Below the pieces are notes generated by a model. That model was not told the origin of the DNA. It worked only from the letters and a program-made list of their open reading frames with translations, and did not search any database. Of a DNA stretch of 64,000 bases, positions 1 to 8,348 are shown in pieces. The DNA is taken from positions 124,001 to 188,000 of the forward strand of contig NZ_CP085328.1 in NCBI RefSeq assembly GCF_020614375.1. The letters are read 5' to 3'. Position numbers and translations under genes: made by a program. The stretch comes from Haladaptatus salinisoli (GTDB lineage Archaea > Halobacteriota > Halobacteria > Halobacteriales > Haladaptataceae). Positions within the stretch are counted from its first letter, which is position 1, and each line of letters begins with the position of its first letter.

Positions 1-140
1 GCCCCAGTGTATCGCAGGGGCGGAGCGAGATCAAATGAAACGAGGTTCGGTGCAAAGAAGGACATGACGCCGTCAATGTCCTTCGCACGAATCGCCTTCG
101 TGTAATCCTCTATGCGCTGTCGAATGGGGTCTTCAGCCAT
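1..140 (-). CDS. SnoaL/NTF2-like domain protein, N-terminal part
   Basis: An open frame enters from the left edge on the minus strand. It starts at an ATG at 140 and reads about 46 residues beginning MAEDPIRQRIEDYTKAIRAK and continuing through an FFAPNLVSFDL-like stretch. That pattern (helical start, then 'A.D.VM.FF.P..V.FDL.PPL.Y.G') is typical of SnoaL-like or DUF4440 small-ligand-binding or isomerase-like folds. The C-terminal part lies outside the window, so completeness and active-site residues cannot be judged. The call rests on N-terminal pattern only. Confidence 0.55.
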   Translation of the reverse strand, partial: MAEDPIRQRIEDYTKAIRAKDIDGVMSFFAPNLVSFDLAPPLRYTG

Positions 141-440
141 GGCTTCCTCCTCCATTCCCCGGGACGTGATTGCTCCACACGTCGGACGCTAATCTCGTGG
201 TGGAGTGCTCGTTTTCTGACTTTGCTCGGGCCATGTGTCTAAATCACTCGATCCGAAGTCGTCTTGTAGTGTAATAGTTATTAACATCGGATCTCCGCTA
301 CTCCACCATTACCTCCGGTGGAGATTCGATATAGCGGGCGAAATCGACAGATATTATGTCCCGCTTTTCAGGAATAGAACGATACAAGAAATCCGTGTGA
401 TGACGGTAGGGTGATAAGATGGGAACTATGTGACTGGTAG
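141..440. other. Intergenic region, no gene seen
   Basis: AT-richer spacer upstream of the minus-strand SnoaL-like gene, presumably holding its promoter. No convincing coding frame on either strand. Confidence 0.4.
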
Positions 441-752
441 GGTCTTGGCGATGTAAGGTCTGCTGTACTCATTGAAAAAGATGGACACACAGTCTGGCAA
501 GCCTCAAAGCGGAAGAAAGCTGCTCCCTCAAATGGTGCAACTGGAATCATGTTCGAAGGCTATCCGTCGAAACCCGCCCCGTATCTCGTCTCTGCCTGGA
601 AAGATAACCAATCACAGGAAGATGCACGGAGTTTTGATTTCTCTGAACAGGATGCCGAGTGTGTTGGTATCAACTTTCAGATCGGAGATCCTGGAGTCGA
701 TTTAGAAAACCCCTATCTGTCGATCTTCTCTACGACGAACTATCCAAAATGA
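441..752 (+). pseudogene. Remnant of an unrecognised acidic protein
   Basis: The frame is open from just after a TAG at 438-440 to a stop at 752 and reads like a genuine haloarchaeal protein (GLGDVRSAVLIEKDGHTVW ... GINFQIGDPGVDLENPYLS). No start codon sits at the beginning of the protein-like stretch; the first ATG (549) lies inside it. I infer a 5'-truncated or frameshifted gene of about 105 residues. I do not recognise the family. Confidence 0.35.
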
Positions 753-869
753 TGTACTCGATACTATCGTTGAGAACCGCGTCGTCAATCGCTTTCTTCG
801 GAAACAGTCTCCATTCGTCCTGTTGACTTTTGTCCTCACTCTCAGTCGTATCCCATAGTTTCTCAGCCA

Positions 870-1283
870 CTACGGAACTCCGATGTGCCGATGCTGAAAG
901 AACAGATAGAGGCATACAATCGGGACATTGAGCAGCGGAATAACCATGAGATAATAGAGAATGGTTGGCTTCCACGCAGATTGATCCTGAACATATTGAC
1001 GGTCAGAATACACGGCAAGCAGTGAGAGAAGTGCAGCTACGTAACTAACGAGGATGATTCCCCCACTAAGATAGGTAGACAGAAACGCTGAGACAGTAAG
1101 CGGAACGAATCTGGCGATGCTCATCGTAAAAACCGTCACGAATAGTCAGAGAACGAAAAACACCGGTATTGCGAGTATCGCCAGCCACCATCCTCCTGAG
1201 TGAAAATATCGCTCGAAAGAAATTCTTGAAGAAAGTTCTGTGGTGACCATAGATGCTGTATCGCTTCCCAAGGGTAAATCCAT
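870..1283 (-). pseudogene. Small haloarchaeal membrane protein with in-frame stop
   Basis: Reading from an ATG at 1283, one frame gives an N-terminal segment with GGWWLAILAIPVFFVL, then an in-frame TGA (1146-1148). The same frame continues (LFVTVFTMSIARFVPL ... YYLMVIPLLNVPIVCLYLFF) to a natural C-terminus ending in HIGVP. Together this is a membrane protein of about 137 residues with 3-4 hydrophobic segments, interrupted by a single stop. The frame is otherwise intact, so the mutation looks recent; a TGG to TGA change is plausible. A sequencing error is the alternative. Confidence 0.6.
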
Positions 1284-1297
1284 TCTTAGAGCGATAG

Positions 1298-1411
1298 ATG
1301 AACACTGACAAGTACGGCCGTGCGGATCATCGCTACTGGCGGTGTGAGGAGTGTGGACGAGAATCCACCGATAAGCGCGCACTCGGTGGCGAATTCGGCG
1401 ACTGCTGCTAA
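1298..1411 (+). CDS. Tiny zinc-finger-like protein
   Basis: A 37-residue frame starting at ATG 1298 contains YWRCEECGRES and ends with GDCC. The CxxC plus CC arrangement could hold one zinc ion. Such very small CxxC proteins are common in haloarchaea but hard to prove from sequence. It lies just upstream of the broken SprT-like gene on the same strand, and another small zinc-finger gene follows that one, so the three may once have formed one transcription unit. Confidence 0.4.
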   Translation: MNTDKYGRADHRYWRCEECGRESTDKRALGGEFGDCC

Positions 1412-1438
1412 CCACTGATCCCCCACTCCTTCCAATTT

Positions 1439-2013
1439 ATGTCACGCCAATTGACGTTCTCCGACGTGGCCGCCCAGCGAACGCGCTCGGAAACGACCGC
1501 GCCGACTGCCGACAGCGACGACACCACCCCGACAACGCAGGCGGCGCTGCTCGACCGCGCATAACAGCACGCCGCAACAGTCGTGGCCGACCACTTCCCT
1601 GCGTTCCCCGTCGAAGGCATCGACTAGGAACTCTCGGAGCGCGCGCAACGAACGGCAGGAGCGACGACATACGACCCACAGACGGACGAGATTACGATTT
1701 CGCTCACGTGGGACGCCTACGACTTGCACGGCTGGGAGCAATTCAGTTTGACGGTGCGCCACGAACTCATCCATGCGTGGCAGTACCACGAGTTCGGCGA
1801 GGCAGACCACGGGCGAACGTTCGAGCGGTGGATCGACGCGCTCGACACAACCCAGCACTGCGAGCGGTTCACATCGCCGACTGGTGGGTGATCTGCGAGG
1901 AGTGCGATGAACGACTCTCGCGCTTCCAGCGTTCGAAGGTCGTCAAACAGCCTGAGAAATACAGTTGTGGCGACTGCGGCGGGTCGCTTCGCGTCGAGGA
2001 GGCCACTGAATGA
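1439..2013 (+). pseudogene. SprT-like zinc metalloprotease, broken
   Basis: The frame from ATG 1439 carries two in-frame stops (TAA 1562-1564, TAG 1625-1627) and then a strong SprT-like domain: LTWDAYDLHGWEQF followed by the zinc-binding VRHELIHAWQYHE motif and a distal H in ADHGRTF. Near 1880 the reading shifts by one frame; the second frame then supplies the C-terminal zinc ribbon (VICEECDERL ... YSCGDCGG) and stops at 2013. SprT proteins act on DNA-protein crosslinks or as plasmid-borne proteases of uncertain role. Two stops plus a frameshift make this copy non-functional unless the sequence is wrong at three sites. Confidence 0.8.
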
Positions 2014-2201
2014 CGCGTAAGTACCGCTGTCCACACTGTCTGAGAGTTATTGGGACGCTGACGGTGGCTGGCCCGTCGCGGGTCCATGTGAGTCCGTGCG
2101 GCCATCGTCTCGCTTCCCTGGATGCAGTGCTTGCAATGGGCGATCTCTACCCACCCCGCCCTGATGTGTGGGTGACGGCCTTCCTCGCTGACTCTCACTG
2201 A
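2010..2201 (+). CDS. Small C2-type zinc-finger protein
   Basis: The 63-residue frame overlaps the end of the SprT remnant by ATGA and starts MTRKYRCPHCLRVIG, with CPHC at residues 7-10 and SPCGH later, so a Cys/His metal site is likely. The last part (MGDLYPPRPDVWVTAFLADSH) is odd for this type. It lies in a DNA stretch repeated, with changes, at 29720-29836, so the original C-terminus may have been replaced by the repeat. Function unknown. Confidence 0.5.
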   Translation: MTRKYRCPHCLRVIGTLTVAGPSRVHVSPCGHRLASLDAVLAMGDLYPPRPDVWVTAFLADSH

Positions 2202-2250
2202 CTCCCGCGACCGTTTCGGCCCTCTCTCATTCTCTTATTCGTACGTTTTC
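2130..2250 (+). repeat. Dispersed repeat, copy 1
   Basis: About 115 bases here match 29720-29836 on the same strand at roughly 80% by eye. Shared blocks include ATGGGCGATCT, CGCCCTGATGTGTGGGTGA and TTTCGG. It overlaps the 3' end of the small zinc-finger gene. Confidence 0.6.
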
Positions 2251-2821
2251 CGGCGCTCCAGGTGCTAATGAAAGCTAGTATAATATACTAACTTTAGCGC
2301 ATTCATTTCCAGTCTGGCTAGCGATGAACCCCACCAGACAATTTGATTTAGATCGGCGACAACGAGCGTGGGAATTGATGGCAGTAATTACCACCAAGAA
2401 GTGCCATCCGGTAGTCCGTTCGATACGATTGACAATGCCCCTACCGACGAGGACAAACAAGAAGACTGAACCTGATTTCCTGCCGGTTAAATTCATAAGT
2501 GGAAGTAGACTGCCCCCGGTACCCTCGAATCGATTTGTGCGCAGTTCGTGGTGCGCATTGGCTGGCGAAGGAACTGTACCACTCGGGGATAGGTAAGTCC
2601 GATACGATCAGCACAACGTTTTTGTAGTGATCTCAGTAGATTTCTCAACGGACGAACCCGATATCAACCTTGATGAGACATATTTTTTAGCCTTGATTTA
2701 AGAAAGTGATGAATCCGGATAAATCAATAGTTTCCAAAAAAAGGTTTGTTCCTTACTGAGGAGTAGATATCAGATTTATTAAGGAAATTATGACGGTCGT
2801 GGATCACCTATTCTACCTTCT
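2202..2821. other. Gap with palindrome, no clear gene
   Basis: Contains the 19-bp palindrome at 2274-2292. An acidic frame ending at a TGA at 2467-2469 (reads ...SPFDTIDNAPTDEDKQED) looks like the tail of a lost gene but has no credible start. AT-rich sequence before 2822 (TTTATTAAGG near 2773) may hold the promoter of the SDR gene. Confidence 0.35.
2274..2292. repeat. 19-bp palindrome, copy 1 (one mismatch)
   Basis: Reads GCTAGTATAATATACTAAC, a near-perfect match to the exact palindrome at 44351-44369 and to the copy at 62683-62701. Confidence 0.7.
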
Positions 2822-3601
2822 ATGGGGGAGCTATTAGCCGACAACACAGCCGTCGTCACAGGTGGGGCCAGTGGCATTGGACGCGCCATCGCGCTCCTGT
2901 TTGCCAAGAATGGTGCTAACGTCGTCGTCGCAGACCTCAAAGAAGAACCACGTGAGAGTGGCACGGCAACGCACATACAAATTAACGAACACACGGATTC
3001 GAAGGCAGTATTCGAGATGTGCGATGTCAGTGATTTAGAGGACGTCGTAACGATTGTCGAGCGAGCACAAACCGAGTTCGGTAGTTTAGATGTGATGGTA
3101 AACAATGCGGGGATTGTCGGACCGCAGCAACCGATCAGTGAAATCAACCCTGAGGAGTACCAACAGTTGATCGATATAAATTTGAATGGTGTATTCTACG
3201 GTTCACAAGCAGCAGCCACTCGAATGAGCGATACTGGAAGTGGTAGTATCATAAATATCTCGAGCATTGCAGGTATTCGTGGATATAGCGAGCTCTCTCC
3301 GTATTGTGCGTCGAAAGGGGGGATCCGCCTGCTCACGTACTCGTTGGCCGCCGAGCTCGGTGCAAAGGGCATTCGAGTGAATGCGATTCACCCAGGCGTA
3401 ATTGAGACGACGATGACCAAAGAAGATGTCCCAATTGTCGGAACCGAAACAGGAGAACAGATGGAACAGATGGTTCCATTACATCGCTTTGGAACACCGG
3501 ACGAGGTCGCAAAAACCGCGCTATACCTTGCGAGTGACCTTTCGAGTTATGTCACTGGCGAATCGATCGTTGTGGATGGTGGTCTCGTAAATACAGCCTG
3601 A
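2822..3601 (+). CDS. Short-chain dehydrogenase/reductase
   Basis: A 259-residue classical SDR. The nucleotide-binding TGGASGIG is at residues 13-20, NNAG at 94-97, and the catalytic YxxxK as Y161-CAS-K165 with the upstream serine in NISSIAG. It would catalyse an NAD(P)-dependent oxidation or reduction of an alcohol or ketone; the substrate cannot be read from sequence. D37 at the end of the second strand (VVVADLK) suggests NAD preference. The gene stands alone, with a gap of more than 200 bases on both sides. Full length, no defects. Confidence 0.9.
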   Translation: MGELLADNTAVVTGGASGIGRAIALLFAKNGANVVVADLKEEPRESGTATHIQINEHTDSKAVFEMCDVSDLEDVVTIVERAQTEFGSLDVMVNNAGIVGPQQPISEINPEEYQQLIDINLNGVFYGSQAAATRMSDTGSGSIINISSIAGIRGYSELSPYCASKGGIRLLTYSLAAELGAKGIRVNAIHPGVIETTMTKEDVPIVGTETGEQMEQMVPLHRFGTPDEVAKTALYLASDLSSYVTGESIVVDGGLVNTA

Positions 3602-3833
3602 CATCCTCTTCACCAGAAACGGCAAGACTCCACACAAAGAAAGGACAGTTGTGATGACAATACATAGTCTAGTTCATTACTATTGACCGAGCTGGCTGTG
3701 AAGAATCAACGCTGAGCTCTAACCGGTCGTTGATAGACTGAGCAGGTGACCGACTATCCCACTTTCCTATCACCGAAAGTTACCATCTAGCATCGAAAAA
3801 GTTGTATCTACCGTTACTGTTCGAATTCGCTAG

Positions 3834-4187
3834 TTACGATGCCATCATGTTCCGACAGGATTCAGCACAGTCACGGAGCACGTCGGCACAGACCTGACAG
3901 TGCTCGTCATCATGGCGGTCACATTCTTCGGCACACTCTTCACATGCACCAGCACAGGCCTCGGCAAGTTCTGGACTGTAATTTGAATCACGTGCCATGA
4001 ATCGAGCGTGGAGCGTCACGAGATCGGCAGTGTCCCGACAGAGTCGGAGACACTCAGCCATTTCCTCACCTTGGCCAGCGCATTCGTCAGCACACCACTC
4101 ACACGCTTGAGCGGCCTCGAAACAATTGTCGATGCACTCTGCCATCTCCTCGTCCTCGTTCACATGGTCAATTTCAGTTAGAGCCAT
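3834..4187 (-). CDS. Cys-rich four-helix-bundle copper protein (DUF326/Csp-like)
   Basis: Start chosen at the ATG at 4187 (MALTEIDHV), which matches family length (117 residues); the frame extends upstream to 4235 but adds a non-family stretch. It has 15 cysteines in helical CxxxC/CxxC spacing (ECIDNCFEAAQACEWCADEC, and EACAGACEECAEEC later), the hallmark of four-helix-bundle copper-storage-like proteins. Those proteins bind many Cu(I) ions inside the bundle. No signal peptide, so it is probably cytosolic copper storage. It sits at the left end of the copper gene set and is divergent from the TRASH regulator at 4364. Confidence 0.85.
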   Translation of the reverse strand: MALTEIDHVNEDEEMAECIDNCFEAAQACEWCADECAGQGEEMAECLRLCRDTADLVTLHARFMARDSNYSPELAEACAGACEECAEECDRHDDEHCQVCADVLRDCAESCRNMMAS

Positions 4188-4363
4188 CGCACCTAGTACA
4201 ACGAGAGACTCGCTTTTTCCACTTGAGGCTAACAATGTTCGACCAAAGAGCTCAGGGTAAGGGGGAATTCGGTAGTGAAGTGGGGGATGAATCGCGAACT
4301 CGAAAATTCACTGTGATACTACCGCCATAACAGGTATCTGGCGGACAGGAGAATTGACAATAC

Positions 4364-4957
4364 ATGGTTGAGCTTGATGATATTGATCGTGAAATCCTAC
4401 AATTACTGCTAGAAGGTGCTCGCCAGTCATATCGCGACATAGGCGACCAAGTTGGACTCTCGCCACCAACAATCTCGGATCGAATTGCACGACTCGAAGA
4501 GTTAGGTATCATTCGAGGATTCACGGTCAATCTTGATCGCTCGAAGATAGTAGATGGAGAATCGTTGTTCGTTCATCTTCGCACTAACCCTGGTCAAGCG
4601 GACGAGGTTGTTTCTGCACTCCATGAGTTCGATTCTGTCGAGCACGTCGTCCAGACAGTCGACGATCGCGTATACGTACAGACGTATATGAGCGACGCTG
4701 AATTACAACGTCTCGTTTCAGAGATAATTGGGCCAGATGTCATAGCAGAGTTCGACGTTCGGAAGGTGGTCGAATCGAGTTGGCGCCCAGCCCTCGGAGA
4801 GGGTGACTTGGTCACCGAGTGCGACGAGTGTGGGAAGCCAATCAAGGGTGAGGGAGTGTCCGTGACCCTTGAAGACCGACGGTACTTCTTGTGCTGCCCG
4901 TCATGCGAATCATTGTTGCGTGACCGGTTTGAGGAGTTTAACGAAGGAACTACGTGA
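4364..4957 (+). CDS. Lrp/AsnC-type regulator with metal-binding TRASH domain
   Basis: 197 residues: an AsnC-type winged helix (about 1-50, LSPPTISDRIARLEELGI), a RAM-like effector domain (about 60-135), and a C-terminal TRASH-type metal site with C153, C156, C177, C178 and C181 (TECDECG ... FLCCPSC). In haloarchaea this architecture is known from copper-responsive regulators next to copper ATPases. It is close to the Cys-rich protein upstream and the His-rich membrane protein downstream, so copper sensing is the likely role. A paralogue lies at 13910-14509 beside copA. Confidence 0.85.
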   Translation: MVELDDIDREILQLLLEGARQSYRDIGDQVGLSPPTISDRIARLEELGIIRGFTVNLDRSKIVDGESLFVHLRTNPGQADEVVSALHEFDSVEHVVQTVDDRVYVQTYMSDAELQRLVSEIIGPDVIAEFDVRKVVESSWRPALGEGDLVTECDECGKPIKGEGVSVTLEDRRYFLCCPSCESLLRDRFEEFNEGTT

Positions 4958-5094
4958 GTTTCACTGCTTTCTCAATCCAGCCAGTTCGAGAATTAATCAA
5001 TGATCTAATTATTGTATTTCACCTTACACAGGGCATTTTCATCGTGTGAAACTACGCGTGGGGGATTATATATTCACCCAGATTATCGCCGCAC

Positions 5095-5745
5095 ATGCCA
5101 TACAATTGGCGACGCATCGGACGTGTCCTCCTCCTCGTGAGTATCGTACTCCTGCTCGCCTCACCGGGCATTCTCATCGTGAACGATGATGATAAGACAA
5201 AAACTTCATCGACAACATCACATCAAGAAGAAGGTCATCACGACAAAGAAGGACAGAGTCATGGAGCAGAGGGTCAAACTGAAGAGGGGCACAGTCACGA
5301 AGGAGAGGGTCAAAGTGAAGGTGAAGCAGGATTTGCGAGTGGTTGGCCGACGATGATTGGTGGACTATTCCTACTTGGGACAGTAGCTACGGCGCCAGTC
5401 TATCAATATACCAATAAGCGTCGACAGGATTTCTCAGTTTCATCAGTCCATCTTTTCGTCGCGTTACTTGCGCTCTTTACCGCTGCTGTGCATCTCTATC
5501 TCTTCCTCGAGCATGGTTCGCTGATCATGCTTTTCGCTGGATTAGGATTCCTGGGCGGAATTGGCTTATTCTTTGTTGGCATTAACCGTCAGTACCTCTA
5601 TTTGGTCGGAATCCTCTTTACTGCAGTACAAATTCTGCTATGGGTCAACGATGGAATGCCCCATCTCGGGAGTTTTGGTCTTATTGACAAAGTAGTTCAG
5701 ACGCTCCTTATTGTCACTCTTGGATACTTGTATTTAAAACGATGA
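5095..5745 (+). CDS. Membrane protein with His/Glu-rich extracellular segment
   Basis: 216 residues. A first membrane helix (about 9-29, with RVLLLVSIVLLLASPGILIV) is followed by a His/Glu/Gly-rich stretch at about 40-80 (EEGHHDKEGQSHGAEG and GHSHEGEG), then about five helices ending in QTLLIVTLGYLYLKR. The His-rich loop could bind Cu, Zn or Ni. The membrane part resembles the broken gene at 28283-28655 (both have an LLALFTAAVHLY-like start and an (L/I)xDK(A/V)VQ(T/A)LLI end). Probably a metal-handling membrane protein; transport activity is not shown. Confidence 0.6.
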   Translation: MPYNWRRIGRVLLLVSIVLLLASPGILIVNDDDKTKTSSTTSHQEEGHHDKEGQSHGAEGQTEEGHSHEGEGQSEGEAGFASGWPTMIGGLFLLGTVATAPVYQYTNKRRQDFSVSSVHLFVALLALFTAAVHLYLFLEHGSLIMLFAGLGFLGGIGLFFVGINRQYLYLVGILFTAVQILLWVNDGMPHLGSFGLIDKVVQTLLIVTLGYLYLKR

Positions 5746-5976
5746 GCAAGTTCTGGACATTTACTACTTTGGTATTTTAGTTATAGGCCTGTATTGATAC
5801 TATACCCGTAGAAGTAACCACCAACTCGATGAGGCTGAAATCATACTACTTTCAACATGGGCGCATCATGCTCTATATGGCGTCCTGGTGACAGAGACTG
5901 TGCCATCACCGTGGCTATAAGTTCCCTTCTCTAGTAGATCCACAATACTTTAGTCTAGACGTGAGCATCGGCATGT

Positions 5977-6339
5977 GTGTGTGAGGATAGTCCTCCGCGT
6001 GAAACCCTTGCTCTCCTGGGTGACGAACACGTCCAAACCATACTATCCGTTACAAGTGAGCAACCAATGTCTGCAAATGAACTCAGTGACACGTGTGACG
6101 TTTCATTGGTGACAGTTTATCGGCGACTCGAAAAGCTCGTTGAACACGACCTCATCTCAGAGCAGGATGAACTGGCTCCTGATGGGAATCATTTTAAGAA
6201 ATATAAGACGTCAGTCGAACATATTGATATCCGACTTGATCAGGGGGACTTCAAGGTCAATGTTAGGAGCTCAATGAAGGACGATGCATCTGATCGCTTT
6301 AAACGTATGTGGGACAATATCCGGAGGGAGGACTCATAA
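5977..6339 (+). CDS. Winged-helix transcriptional regulator
   Basis: 120 residues with an ArsR-like DNA-binding fold: LLGDEHVQTILSVTSEQPMSANELSDTCDVSLVTVYRRLEKL contains the helix-turn-helix, then EHDLISEQ and a beta wing. The start used is a GTG at 5977, chosen because it places the family-typical ETLALLGDEHV near the N-terminus. The stop overlaps the next start (TAATG at 6337-6341), so it is co-transcribed with the small membrane protein. This pair recurs in haloarchaea; the signal is unknown. Its place inside the copper cluster suggests metal or envelope stress. Confidence 0.75.
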   Translation: MCEDSPPRETLALLGDEHVQTILSVTSEQPMSANELSDTCDVSLVTVYRRLEKLVEHDLISEQDELAPDGNHFKKYKTSVEHIDIRLDQGDFKVNVRSSMKDDASDRFKRMWDNIRREDS

Positions 6340-6611
6340 TGCACCTTGGTCTTATTATTGCTAAAGTCATTATCGTGATCCTTGGCCTCCTCATCTCGTT
6401 CCAAAGCTATCGGGCGTACAAACGCTATGATAGTCAACCAATGTTCTTACTCGCGGTTGGTTTTTTCATGATCAGCATCGGTGCCGTCACTGAAGGCGTA
6501 CTCTATGACGTTGTGAATTTCTCTATTTTCTATGCGGGGATGATTCAATCTACAATTGTAGCGATAGGCATGTGCTTCATTTTGTACTCTATCCACTACC
6601 AAACACAGTAG
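6339..6611 (+). CDS. Small membrane protein (DUF7521-like)
   Basis: 90 residues with three hydrophobic segments (IIAKVIIVILGLLISF, FLLAVGFFMISIGAV, IVAIGMCFILYSI) and the RAYKRY motif after helix 1. Start is ATG 6339, sharing its A with the stop of the upstream regulator; the longer frame from 6309 would overlap that gene without reason. The tight coupling to an HTH gene suggests a membrane partner or sensor of that regulator. Function unknown. Confidence 0.7.
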   Translation: MHLGLIIAKVIIVILGLLISFQSYRAYKRYDSQPMFLLAVGFFMISIGAVTEGVLYDVVNFSIFYAGMIQSTIVAIGMCFILYSIHYQTQ

Positions 6612-6890
6612 AAGAATACAGTGCCACTATTCTCAGGTGATCACCTGTACCGTATAATCAGGCATAGTGCTTCTTGTACTATCGTTTTGGAAGCGAAACT
6701 GCGTGGCTACTCAGGGTTTTAAACGTTAGGGAACTACAGTCGGTATCGGCAGTTACGACCTTTAGAACGAACAACAGTAACGACGCTACAACGGGCGAAC
6801 GCTCAAGGGTAGCCGTTTTAGCGGAAATTCACTGCCTGCTTTAGCTTGTTAACCAGAATGGAGTAAAGTCTACAACGCCAATCGATTACT

Positions 6891-8120
6891 ATGAACGTCG
6901 TCCAAAGTCTCGTCGAGGCCGCGAAGTTCCTCGGCAACATGACGTGGAAGACGTGGTGGGCACTGGTGCTCGGGTTCACCATCGCGGGCGCGGTGCAAGC
7001 GTTTGTGAGCGAGGAGCGAATGACGGACGTGTTGGGCGGTCGCGGTCTGAAGGAACTCGGGTTGGGGAGCTTCTTCGGCTTCCTCTCGTCGAGTTGTTCG
7101 TTTGGGGCCGTCGCCACGACGAAGTCGCTGTTCAAGAAGGGGGCGTCGCCGGAGTCCTCGTTCGCCGCGTTCCAGTTCGCCAGCACGAACCTCGTCATTG
7201 AACTCGGGCTGGTGATGTGGATCCTGCTCGGCTGGCAGTTCGTCGCCGCCGACGTGTTTGGCGGCATCCTGATGATCCTCCTGCTGGCCGCGCTGACGAA
7301 GTACATTATTCCCAATTCGTGGTTCGACGTTGCGCGCAATCACATCGATGATGACGAAGACGGAATGGTTCGAGATCCCGTCTGTGGAATGGAAGTTGAC
7401 CCTAACGACGAGGGAACGCTCAGCGTCGACACCGACGGGGGAACCGAGTACTTCTGCTCGGAATCATGCAAGCAGACCTTTCTAAATCAGCGAGAGGACG
7501 AAACATGGAAGGACAAGCTTCTCACAGTCCATGGCTGGAAGAATGCCTTCCGCAACGCCATTGGTGAGTGGGAAATGCTATGGGATGATCTCGTTGCAGG
7601 GTTCATCATTGCAGCTCTTATCGCCGCATTTATCCCGAAAACGTGGTGGGCGCAGTTGTTCACGCTCGCACCAAAAGGAACTGTCGCGTGGATCATTCTC
7701 GGGAGTGTTATCGGTGTTGCAGTCGGTGTCATCACGTTCGTCTGCTCGGTGGCGAACGTCCCCTTCGCGTTGGTGCTGTGGACCTCCGGGATTCCGTTCG
7801 GCGGCGTGATGAGCTTCATCTACGCCGACCTCATCGTCCCACACATCGTGGACATGTACCGGAAGTACTACGGAAAGCGCATGGCAGCAACGCTGTTCGT
7901 CTCTATCTTCGCAGTTGCTGCTGTTGCGGGCATTGTGACTCACTTTGCCTGGGGCGCCATTAACCTCATTCCAAAGCGTGGCTCAACCGGTGGATCTGTT
8001 CCTCATGCTTATACCACCGTGCTTAACATCATATTCAGTATTATCTTCATTGCAGAAGTGTATGTGACGTATTTCGAGTCCGGTAGTGAACAAGAGGAGA
8101 TGGCGACTCATGGTGATTAA
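6891..8120 (+). CDS. Permease (ArsP/SO_0444-like) with inserted YHS metal domain
   Basis: 409 residues. Two halves of a DUF318-type permease with Cys motifs in membrane segments (SSSCSFGA at about 66-73, and FVCSVANVPF in the second half) flank a YHS domain at about 162-199 (RDPVCGMEVD ... YFCSESCKQTF). Permeases of this family export arsenicals or are linked to Cu/Zn efflux. YHS domains occur in copper ATPases and metal oxidoreductases and bind Cu or similar ions. Position between copper genes supports copper export. GC content is visibly higher in the first 450 bases than in the flanks, which may mean different origins. Confidence 0.85.
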   Translation: MNVVQSLVEAAKFLGNMTWKTWWALVLGFTIAGAVQAFVSEERMTDVLGGRGLKELGLGSFFGFLSSSCSFGAVATTKSLFKKGASPESSFAAFQFASTNLVIELGLVMWILLGWQFVAADVFGGILMILLLAALTKYIIPNSWFDVARNHIDDDEDGMVRDPVCGMEVDPNDEGTLSVDTDGGTEYFCSESCKQTFLNQREDETWKDKLLTVHGWKNAFRNAIGEWEMLWDDLVAGFIIAALIAAFIPKTWWAQLFTLAPKGTVAWIILGSVIGVAVGVITFVCSVANVPFALVLWTSGIPFGGVMSFIYADLIVPHIVDMYRKYYGKRMAATLFVSIFAVAAVAGIVTHFAWGAINLIPKRGSTGGSVPHAYTTVLNIIFSIIFIAEVYVTYFESGSEQEEMATHGD

Positions 8121-8138
8121 GCCTATTATAGGGAAACA

Positions 8139-8312
8139 ATGAGAGAAGTGACCTATTTGCTCATCACACTTACGGTGGTCAGCCTTTGGTTAGGTAGTGC
8201 ATCAGTGTTCACTGGGCTTCTCCTCTGGGTTGCCACGATCCTTCTTATCAGTCTGCAATTAGTAGTTTTGTCGTATGCTATTCGAGATATACGTCACCGT
8301 GAAACAGCGTGA
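8139..8312 (+). CDS. Tiny membrane protein
   Basis: A 57-residue frame from ATG 8139 with two hydrophobic helices (LLITLTVVSLWLG and LLLWVATILLISLQLVVLSY) and a basic tail (RDIRHRE). It starts 18 bases after the permease stop on the same strand, so it is probably the second gene of that operon, possibly a small accessory subunit. Too short for family assignment. Confidence 0.55.
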   Translation: MREVTYLLITLTVVSLWLGSASVFTGLLLWVATILLISLQLVVLSYAIRDIRHRETA

Positions 8313-8348
8313 AATGAGCCTCGTTCGAATGAAACAGCACGATCCAGC

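Noticed and set aside
1146..1148. TGA recoding as selenocysteine or pyrrolysine-like readthrough
   Set aside because: Haloarchaea are not known to recode TGA, and the position falls within a hydrophobic helix with no catalytic context; mutation or sequencing error is simpler.
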